Notes under the pieces: model-generated
Told to the model about the DNA's origin: nothing
Databases searched by the model: none
Seen by the model: only the letters and a program-made list of their open reading frames with translations
In this document: piece after piece, positions 57,859 to 64,000 of the stretch
Layout of the letters: each line of letters starts with the position of its first letter
Position numbering within the stretch: position 1 is the first letter of the stretch
NCBI GenBank assembly: GCA_965370045.1
Contig: CBDUSI010000001.1
Span: forward strand, 1 to 64,000
Source of the DNA: CAZONU01 sp965370045
GTDB taxonomy: Bacteria > Planctomycetota > SZUA-567 > JAKLDR01
Direction of reading: 5' to 3'
DNA length: 64,000 nt
Translations under genes and position numbers: made by a program

Positions 57859-59208
57859 CTATTTTCCCAGGAGCTTGCGGCGCACCGTCGCGGCCGCGCG
57901 GCGTCCGGCGGCGACGAAGCGTTTGGACGCGGACAGCTTCCTCCGCGCGTAGGGCAGGTTGAGGCGGCCGGTGGCCCCGACGCTCTTCTTCTTCTTGAGC
58001 GCGGCCACCGGGTCGCGATCGGCGAGCTTCCCGAGGCCCAGCCCCACCTGCTTGTAGGCGTCGCGGAAAGGCATACCGCGGGCCACCAGGTCCAGGGCCT
58101 CGTCGGTGGCGAAGACCTCCGGATGAAAGGCGGCTTTCAGTTGCTTTACGTCTACTTTCAGCCGGCGGACGCAGAGGGCGGCCACGCGCGCGCTGGCCGT
58201 CGCGGTCCGCAGCCCGCGCATGAAGAAGCCCTTGGTCTCCTGATTGTCGCGATTGTAACCCGAGGGCAGCCCCCGGGCGATCTCCAGCACGGCGAAGAGC
58301 TGGGAGTAGACCGTCGCCGTCTTCGCGCGGATCAGTTCCAGCGCGCAGGGGTTCCGCTTCTGGGGCATGATCGAGCTGCCCGAGCAGAGCTCCCGGGGCA
58401 GCTTGAAGTAGCCGAACTCGGGCATGGACCAGAGGACCAGGTCCTGGGCCAGCTTGGAGAGGTCCAGCATCACCTGCGCGGCGGCCGACAGGCAGACCGC
58501 CTCGAACTTCCCGCGGGAGTTGTTGGCGTAGAGCACGTTGTTCTGCGCCTCGCGGAAGCCCAGCAGGCGCGCGGTCAGCGCGCGGTCCAGCGGCAGGGGC
58601 ACGCCGTAGCTGGCCGCCGAGCCCAGCGGCGAGCGGTCGATGAGGTCATAGGCGCCGCGAATCAGTTCAACGTCATCCAGCAGGCTCTCCGCGAACGCCG
58701 CGGCCCACAGCCCCACCGAGCTGGGCATGGCCCGCTGCATGTGGGTGCGGCCCACCAGCGGCCAGTTCTTCCCGCGCGCGGCGAGCTTGAGGAGCTCGCC
58801 GGCCGCCTCGCACGCGGCCGCGGCCAGGTCCAGCAGCGCGCCCTTGCCCCAGATGCGCAGGTCGACGATCACCTGGTCGTTGCGGCTGCGTCCGGTGTGG
58901 ATCTTCTTGCCCAGCGCGCCGAGCTTCCGCGTGAGGCGGCCCTCGACGGCGGTGTGCACGTCCTCCTCGGAGCGCTTGATCCTGAACTTGCCCTTGCGCC
59001 AGTCGGCGACGGCGCGGGCGAGCTCGCGGCGGAGCTTGCCGGCCTCGGCCTTCCTGAGCACCTTGGCCTTGACCAGCGTCAGTGCATGGGCAACCGAGCC
59101 CAGGCAGTCAGCCTCCACCAGGTCCATGTCCAGGACGTGGTCCTCGCCAACGGTGTAAGCCTCGATCTCCGCGTCGAGGTCGTAGTCCTTCTGCCACAGT
59201 TTGGGCAT
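57859..59208 (-). CDS. argH: Argininosuccinate lyase
   Basis: About 449 residues from ATG 59208, which has GAGGAAA at a good distance; a GTG 15 nt upstream is less likely. Signature motifs of the fumarase/aspartase superfamily are present: SEEDVHTAVEGRL, TGRSRNDQV, GRTHMQRAMPSSVG, and GSSIMPQKRNP with the catalytic serine. The enzyme splits argininosuccinate into arginine and fumarate. The C-terminal ~60 residues are unusually rich in lysine and arginine. No other arginine gene is near. Confidence 0.95.
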   Translation of the reverse strand: MPKLWQKDYDLDAEIEAYTVGEDHVLDMDLVEADCLGSVAHALTLVKAKVLRKAEAGKLRRELARAVADWRKGKFRIKRSEEDVHTAVEGRLTRKLGALGKKIHTGRSRNDQVIVDLRIWGKGALLDLAAAACEAAGELLKLAARGKNWPLVGRTHMQRAMPSSVGLWAAAFAESLLDDVELIRGAYDLIDRSPLGSAASYGVPLPLDRALTARLLGFREAQNNVLYANNSRGKFEAVCLSAAAQVMLDLSKLAQDLVLWSMPEFGYFKLPRELCSGSSIMPQKRNPCALELIRAKTATVYSQLFAVLEIARGLPSGYNRDNQETKGFFMRGLRTATASARVAALCVRRLKVDVKQLKAAFHPEVFATDEALDLVARGMPFRDAYKQVGLGLGKLADRDPVAALKKKKSVGATGRLNLPYARRKLSASKRFVAAGRRAAATVRRKLLGK

Positions 59209-59276
59209 GGTGCGTTTCCTCACTCCAGGGGCCTGGCCACTATGGTAATCGCCGGGGGAGCCGGAGTCAAAAGAAA

Positions 59277-59306
59277 GGGTCCGGGCGCCTCGCGGCGCCC
59301 GGACCC
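59277..59306 (-). terminator. Intrinsic terminator of the ECF sigma gene
   Basis: A perfect 13-bp stem, GGGTCCGGGCGCC with GGCGCCCGGACCC around a TCGC loop, 20 bp after the stop at 59326. On the minus strand it is followed by TTTCTTTTG. Confidence 0.85.
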
Positions 59307-59325
59307 GGATTCGAGCGGCGGCGGC

Positions 59326-61791
59326 TCAGAACCGCTCGGGCGAACCGGCCTCCCGGCGGCGGAGCCTCTCTTCCACTTCCCGCTTGCGCCTGTCTTCCTC
59401 CTCCAACCTGCGCTTGATCTGGTCCATCTCCTGTTCCCGGCGGCGCTGTTCCTCCAGCCGCCACCTTTCTTCGCGCCTCTTGGCGGCGGCCTCCTCCGGT
59501 TTCTCCGCGGGGCCCTTCACCATGATGACGATCTCGTTGCTGGTCACCGAGCCGGTCCAGGCTGGTCCGCTCCGGCCGACGGCCCACATGCCGTCGCTCT
59601 TGTAGCTGGCGCGGATGCGGTACGCGCCGGGCTTCTTGACGATGCACGCGTATCCGCCCCATGGGCTTGGGAAACCGAGGTAGCACGTGTGGCTCGCGCC
59701 AGGCCGCAGGACGGGATACGACTTCGCGTTGGGTGCTCCTGGAGGATTACGCAGCTTCTTGAACTCCACTGCTTCGGCATCCGGTCCGGCCACATCGAGC
59801 TTGACGATGTCTCTCAGCGGAAAGCAGTGTGCGTCGAACTTGAAGGGTTTCTTGCTCACGTTAGTGAAGGTCAACTTGAGGGTGGCACCGCCGCTCACAC
59901 CGGACCACGGTCCGGCCCCCCAGGGCTTGTTTGGAGGAGGGCTCAGCCTCAGCTCTTTCCCGCTGGTGACCTCAAGGTTGAGCTTCAGGCCCTTGACCGC
60001 CTTGGCCTTAATCTCGATCTCCACCGGGCCGGCGATGACCGTACCCTGCCAGTACTTCTTACCGGCCAGACTGCCGCGGCTGTAGCTGGCGGTCACCGTG
60101 TACTTGCCAGGCGGCAGGTTCGTGAGTGGCGCGACGCGGGGCTCGGCGATCTTGATGGAACGCGCGGACCGGAACTCCCAGCCGCCTCCCCCCACCGTGA
60201 ACATTCTGGCCAGGTACCCGCCCTTACCCAGAGAGCGGTCTACCCCCCCCGCCCGAGACTTGTACGGAGTCGCGTCGTGCGCCAAAAACGGCGCGCCGCC
60301 CTTCCCGGGCCGGAAGACGAACCTCCACTGGGGGCAGCCCTCGCCTTGGAGCTTCAGGTCTTTTTCTCCCACGTTCCTGAGGTGCAGCTCGAAGCGCATG
60401 GGCTGACCGGCGATGACCGTAACGCTCCAAGGCTTGGCCTTGCCGCACACCATGCACACACGCTTGGCCGCCGCGCAGAAGCGGCACATCCGGGCGCGTA
60501 TGTTCTTCCTGTTCCGACGGCATTCAGGGCATCCGTTCACACCCCTAACCAGACGGCGGAAGCACCTTTCCGAACACAGTGTGCTGCTCTTCCAGTCCTT
60601 GGCCGCCCCGCCGCCCAGCGGCACGAGCCCCGCCTGCAAACCGTTTACAGCCTTGCCCCAGGCGATCTTGGCTGGCCCGGTAGGGGGCTTCTTAGTCGGC
60701 CCCTTCTCGGCAGCCACCACCTCAAACCGCGTCTTGGCCACGTCGCCGACCTTGATTCCACCGCTGGCGCGGACGATCTCCGCGGTGGTCTGCTTCTCGT
60801 CCACGGCGGCAGCCTTCACCACGCCAACCTTCTTCCCGCCGCGGGAGACGTCGAACTCGAAACCCTTCCTGACGCCTTGCGCCTTTCCGGCCGAGAGCAG
60901 CACCTTGCCGCCGGGGACTACCTTGACCACCCGGCAGCGGATGCGCTTGTCTTCCTTGGCGCCGGCCGCGGGGGGCTTGGTCTCTCCGGCGTTGACCAGC
61001 CTGCCGGCCACCGGCACCGCCGCACCGGCGACCAGCGCCGTACCCAGGACCGCGGCGGCAACCTTCACCTTGAATATGAACATGACTTTCACTGCTCCCT
61101 TCATCATGAGGAGACTTGCCGAGCTTGCGCCCGCGGCGGCTCCCGCCGCAGCGCCCGCCGCACCGAGGCCCGCGACCTTGCTCGCCAGCGCCGCGGGCAT
61201 GGCCTCGACCCCGTGCCCGGTGAGCAGCGCGGCGAGTCCGGCAACGCCCAGTACGCTTCCGCGCTGGGCCAGCCGCTCGCGCAGCTTCTCCAGCCCCCGC
61301 GAGACGCGGCTCTTGACCGTGCCGGTGGGCACGCCCAGTTCGCGGGCGACCTCAGCCTCGGGCCGGCCCTCCACGCAGGAGAGCAGCACCGCGTCGCGGT
61401 AGTGCCGGGGAAGCTTCCCGATGGCTGCGTCGACCTCGGGCCGGACGGCAGTCCAGCCGGCCTCGGTCCGCTCGAGCTGCGCCTGGCGCATCTCAGCCGC
61501 CTCCTTCTCCGCGCGCCGCCGGCGCTGCGTGGCTCTGAGGTGCTCCCGGGCCACGAGATTGGCTGCCCCGTGCAGCCAGCCGGCCAACGCTTCCCGTCTG
61601 GAGAGGCTGCGGGCCTTCCTGGCCAGGAGCATGAAGACCGCCTGTACGGCGTCGTCGGCCGCGCCGCCGAGCCGGCGCCGGCAGGCCGCGTAAACCATTG
61701 GCCCGTGGCGCCTTGCGATCTCGGCGAAGGCCGCCTCGTCGCCGGAAGCGACGTAGCGACTGACCAGTTCGGCGTCGGTGAGGTCCTTCAT
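59326..61791 (-). CDS. ECF sigma factor fused to a membrane anchor and large extracytoplasmic region
   Basis: The 821-residue protein starts with an ECF sigma factor: region 2 (LVSRYVASGDEAAFAEIARR, GWLHGAANLVAREHLRA) and region 4 (LSCVEGRPEAEVARELGVPT, GTVKSRVSRGLEKLRERL), of planctomycetal type. Residues about 235-265 form one transmembrane helix. Then come a FlgT-C-like domain (about 285-358, GVRKGFEFDVSRGGKKVG), a segment with eight cysteines as CxxxC, CxxC, CxxC, CxxC (406-449), two Ig-like beta domains (about 455-735) and a charged coiled coil at the end. The sigma factor would be held at the membrane and carry its own sensor. No separate anti-sigma factor is adjacent. Confidence 0.92.
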   Translation of the reverse strand: MKDLTDAELVSRYVASGDEAAFAEIARRHGPMVYAACRRRLGGAADDAVQAVFMLLARKARSLSRREALAGWLHGAANLVAREHLRATQRRRRAEKEAAEMRQAQLERTEAGWTAVRPEVDAAIGKLPRHYRDAVLLSCVEGRPEAEVARELGVPTGTVKSRVSRGLEKLRERLAQRGSVLGVAGLAALLTGHGVEAMPAALASKVAGLGAAGAAAGAAAGASSASLLMMKGAVKVMFIFKVKVAAAVLGTALVAGAAVPVAGRLVNAGETKPPAAGAKEDKRIRCRVVKVVPGGKVLLSAGKAQGVRKGFEFDVSRGGKKVGVVKAAAVDEKQTTAEIVRASGGIKVGDVAKTRFEVVAAEKGPTKKPPTGPAKIAWGKAVNGLQAGLVPLGGGAAKDWKSSTLCSERCFRRLVRGVNGCPECRRNRKNIRARMCRFCAAAKRVCMVCGKAKPWSVTVIAGQPMRFELHLRNVGEKDLKLQGEGCPQWRFVFRPGKGGAPFLAHDATPYKSRAGGVDRSLGKGGYLARMFTVGGGGWEFRSARSIKIAEPRVAPLTNLPPGKYTVTASYSRGSLAGKKYWQGTVIAGPVEIEIKAKAVKGLKLNLEVTSGKELRLSPPPNKPWGAGPWSGVSGGATLKLTFTNVSKKPFKFDAHCFPLRDIVKLDVAGPDAEAVEFKKLRNPPGAPNAKSYPVLRPGASHTCYLGFPSPWGGYACIVKKPGAYRIRASYKSDGMWAVGRSGPAWTGSVTSNEIVIMVKGPAEKPEEAAAKRREERWRLEEQRRREQEMDQIKRRLEEEDRRKREVEERLRRREAGSPERF

Positions 61792-61887
61792 GCCCTTCCT
61801 CTCCGCATTAGACTGGCCGGAGGGGACACGAGGGTTCCAGGAATTCGGTGTTTTCCGCGAGAGCGCGCGCCGCCTGAGCCGCGCGCC

Positions 61888-62907
61888 TCAGCACTCGCCC
61901 CGCCGGCCCGCCTCGAGGATCTCGTCGATGGTCACCTCGCGCCTCTCCCGGTGGCTCTTGAGCGCGGCCAGGATCACCGCCAGGTTCTCGGTGCCGACCT
62001 GGCCGCTGACCTCGATCTCGGCCTCGCCGCGGATCGCCTTGCCGAACTCTTCGATCTCCTCGACGTTGGCATTGGCCGGCGGAGCGGGAAATATCTCCTT
62101 GCGGCCGCCGGGATAACGGACCATCACCCCTTGGATGTTGTTATCAGTCTCGATGACCGCCTCGGTGCCGTAGACCCGCACGTAGCTGGTGCCCGGCGAG
62201 ATGTAGGTGGAGCCCAGGTAACCCACGTCGCCGCTGGCGAAGCGCAGCACCTGGGCGGTGGTATCCACGTTGTCGAGCTCAATGACCCGGCGGGCCATCA
62301 CCGAACTCACCGACTCGATGCGCCCCAGCAGGTAGCGCAGCGTGTCGGCCTGATGAACTCCGAGTTGGGTGAGGGGCAGCGCCGGGCAGCGCTCCGCGTC
62401 GGCTCGCCACTTGCCCTCGGTAAGCCTCAACCCCCCGTTGTGGCTGGCGTGCGCCTCGGCCATGCAGACCTGGCCCGCCGCCCCGGCGTCCAGGAGTTCC
62501 TTGATCTTGCGGTGGGCCCCGTGGCGCCGCGAGTTGTGGCCCACCGAGAGAATCACGCCGGCGGTCTCGCAGGCCGCCATGACCCGCAGGGCGTCGTCGA
62601 TCCGGCTGGTGATGGGTTTCTCGATGAAGACGTGCTTGCCGGCTTCGGCGGCGGCTATGGCGTTCTCGGCGTGGATGTCGTTGGGCGTGCAGATGACCAC
62701 GCCGTCGATGCGCTCGTCGGCGAGCATCTTCTCCAGCGTCTCGCAGGGCTCGCAGTCGAAGTCGGCGGCGAAGCGCTCACGGGGCTCCAGCCGGCGGCTG
62801 AAGCCGCTGACTACCCGCACCACCTCGCTCTTGACTACCCCCACGGCCAGGGAGCGCGCCCACTTGGCGCAGCCCACGTAACCCAGTCCGACGCGGTCAT
62901 CGCTCAT
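61888..62907 (-). CDS. Gfo/Idh/MocA-family oxidoreductase
   Basis: About 339 residues from ATG 62907, supported by GAGGAAG upstream. The N-terminal Rossmann motif is VGLGYVGCAKWA; VVICTPNDIHAENAIAAAEA and FIEKPI are the family signature, with the catalytic region around QLGVHQADTLRYLLG. These enzymes oxidise or reduce sugars and inositols with NAD(P). The closest functional match cannot be read by eye. It follows the membrane protein at 62925 by 17 bp, probably in one transcript. Confidence 0.92.
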   Translation of the reverse strand: MSDDRVGLGYVGCAKWARSLAVGVVKSEVVRVVSGFSRRLEPRERFAADFDCEPCETLEKMLADERIDGVVICTPNDIHAENAIAAAEAGKHVFIEKPITSRIDDALRVMAACETAGVILSVGHNSRRHGAHRKIKELLDAGAAGQVCMAEAHASHNGGLRLTEGKWRADAERCPALPLTQLGVHQADTLRYLLGRIESVSSVMARRVIELDNVDTTAQVLRFASGDVGYLGSTYISPGTSYVRVYGTEAVIETDNNIQGVMVRYPGGRKEIFPAPPANANVEEIEEFGKAIRGEAEIEVSGQVGTENLAVILAALKSHRERREVTIDEILEAGRRGEC

Positions 62908-62924
62908 GGTTCTTCCTCTCTCTC

Positions 62925-64000
62925 TCAGGAAAGTTGCAGCCGCTTGCGAATCAGCCACTCGGCGCCCGCCGCGGCCATGAAGATCAGCACCACCACCCAG
63001 CCCTTGGGCGCGGTGTCCGGGTAGAAGCGCAGCTCACGGCTGCTGGTTCCCTCGCGGGCCTCGGCGACCAGCGAGCCGACCAGCTCGTCAATGATGGCCA
63101 GGTCGTAGTAGCGCCCGCCGGTCTCGTCGGCGATGCGCCGCAGCAGCCGTTCGTCCAGGTCCAGGCGCTCGAACTCGAGATTAGGCTTGCCCACCCGGAA
63201 GTCGAGCTTGACCTCGCCGAGCTTCCTGCCGCCCTCGCTCGCGCGCACCGTCATGCGGTAGCCCCCCGGCCCGGTCGGCGCGTAGACCGTCTCGAACTGC
63301 CCGGGGCTCTCGGTGATGGCGGCCAGCTGCAGCTTGCTCTGCCCCCCGCCGGGGGCGGCCACCTGGGCCTCGACCCGGGCGCCCGTGGCCAGCCGCCCGC
63401 CCTCCCCGTGGGCCTCGGCCCACAGGCGGACCTTCTCGCCGGGCTGGTAGAGGCGCTTGTCGATGTGCGCGGCCAGGCCCTGGCCGGCGCTCTGGCGCTT
63501 GACGTCCTCGCTGGCCAGCCAGCGGACCAGCTGCCCCCACAGTTTGGCGTAGGGCGTCCTGCGCCCGCGCCCGCGGAGCAGCTCCCACCTCCAGGTGGGG
63601 CCGGCGGCCAGCGCGGCGGTCCGGCCCTTGCCGTAACGCTGCACGGCCAGGACCGGGCGGGGCCGGCCGCCCCCGTCCTTGAGCGTCGGGTGGACGGCCA
63701 GCACCTCGGCCCCGGGTTTCTTGGGCCCCACCAGATTAATGAACTGCAGCTTGGGCAGCTTGCCCGCGTGCTGCTTGCTGAAGAAGTCCGAGCAGCCGGT
63801 CAGCACCGGATGCGCCCGGCCCGGCCCGGTGAGTTCCAGAGAGAAGCTCCCGACCTTGCGCCCTCCCCCGGCAATGTGCACCGGCAGCAGTTCGGCCAGT
63901 GGGGAGCCGGTCCAGCCGCCCTCTCCGTAGGCGGCCTGTCCCGGGAGGCACAGCAGACCCGCGCCCTCGGACACCGCCTTGCGCAGGGCCGCCAACTGCG
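62925..64000 (-). CDS. Membrane-anchored glutamine-amidotransferase-like protein (partial, runs off right edge)
   Basis: The frame is open to the right edge, so the N-terminus is missing; about 358 residues are seen. The first part has the amidotransferase-like pattern of planctomycetal vWA/BatA-cluster proteins (GLLCLPGQAAYGEGGW, RYGKGRTAALAAGPTWRWEL). Then follow a beta-sandwich (DKRLYQPGEKVRLWAEA) and a domain with LRRIADETGGRYYD, as in vWA relatives. A C-terminal transmembrane helix (WVVVLIFMAAAGAEWLIRK) anchors it. Such genes lie in MoxR-vWA operons, which may continue to the right. Confidence 0.8.
   Translation of the reverse strand, partial: QLAALRKAVSEGAGLLCLPGQAAYGEGGWTGSPLAELLPVHIAGGGRKVGSFSLELTGPGRAHPVLTGCSDFFSKQHAGKLPKLQFINLVGPKKPGAEVLAVHPTLKDGGGRPRPVLAVQRYGKGRTAALAAGPTWRWELLRGRGRRTPYAKLWGQLVRWLASEDVKRQSAGQGLAAHIDKRLYQPGEKVRLWAEAHGEGGRLATGARVEAQVAAPGGGQSKLQLAAITESPGQFETVYAPTGPGGYRMTVRASEGGRKLGEVKLDFRVGKPNLEFERLDLDERLLRRIADETGGRYYDLAIIDELVGSLVAEAREGTSSRELRFYPDTAPKGWVVVLIFMAAAGAEWLIRKRLQLS

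Noticed and set aside
57418..63024. 1868-codon open frame on the plus strand
   Set aside because: It lies antisense to five well-supported genes (part of the propeller gene, argH, the ECF sigma fusion and the oxidoreductase); it is a GC-driven mirror frame with no recognisable domain.

Overview
The window reads as a metagenome-type contig from a GC-rich, didermic bacterium, most likely Planctomycetota or a close PVC-superphylum relative. The pointers are an ECF sigma factor of planctomycetal type carrying a very long extracytoplasmic tail (59326-61791), a membrane-anchored glutamine-amidotransferase-like protein of the kind seen in planctomycetal vWA clusters (right edge), a secretin-N-domain-like protein, many secreted or lipid-anchored proteins of unknown function, and frequent TTG/GTG starts. 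Housekeeping genes are scattered singly (hflX, der, dnaE, ribF, ribE, argH). No tRNA, rRNA, CRISPR array or complete insertion sequence was seen.

Layout. 1-8139: an envelope LysM/HEAT protein (cut by the left edge), a TPR plus beta-sandwich secreted protein, hflX, a possible structured RNA, then a three-gene operon ending in a divergent flagellar cap protein FliD, and a lipoprotein whose C-terminal domain resembles that of the protein at 1217. 8154-9729: a small three-gene zinc-ribbon/membrane operon divergent from an XRE regulator, with shared CAAGT/ACTTG sites between them. 9737-12280: a nucleotide-sugar block (UPF0158 protein, SDR epimerase, FlaA1/CapD-type dehydratase). 12413-15581: a two-TM K+ channel with RCK domain, a class III cyclase, a STAS protein and a 35-residue membrane peptide. 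15617-19745: a motility-glycosylation block (Maf-type protein and a radical-SAM/SPASM-like protein that lacks the iron-sulfur cysteines). FliD, Maf and the sugar genes together suggest a flagellum with glycosylated filaments, encoded mostly elsewhere.

20000-23400 is an accessory patch: a gene behind a perfect consensus promoter that carries an inverted-repeat element in frame, a HicA-like toxin with an unfamiliar upstream partner, a lipoprotein, and low-complexity dispersed repeats. 23410-25602 holds ribF and the oddest gene of the window, a PfkB-type sugar kinase with a complete 2[4Fe-4S] ferredoxin domain inserted in it. 25770-34549 holds a response regulator, a STAS protein, an excisionase-HTH/GspE ATPase fusion, two lipoproteins, der, a secretin-like protein and an N-acylglucosamine 2-epimerase homologue. 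34551-46387: dnaE, a zinc-ribbon rhomboid protease that overlaps a DMT transporter tail to tail, an LplT-PlsC-acyl-ACP synthetase fusion and two envelope proteins, one with a recent internal duplication. 46562-53178: a heparinase-like protein and an ExbB/ExbD-like/TPR/ribE operon with overlapping starts. 53288-56186 is a second accessory patch (DUF262/HNH restriction-like protein, and a terminase-small-subunit-like HTH gene whose promoter matches the one at 20018). 56187-64000: a propeller protein, argH, the ECF sigma fusion, a Gfo/Idh oxidoreductase and the partial membrane protein.

Functional calls come from motifs read by eye. Family names, start sites and promoters are inferences unless a motif is quoted.
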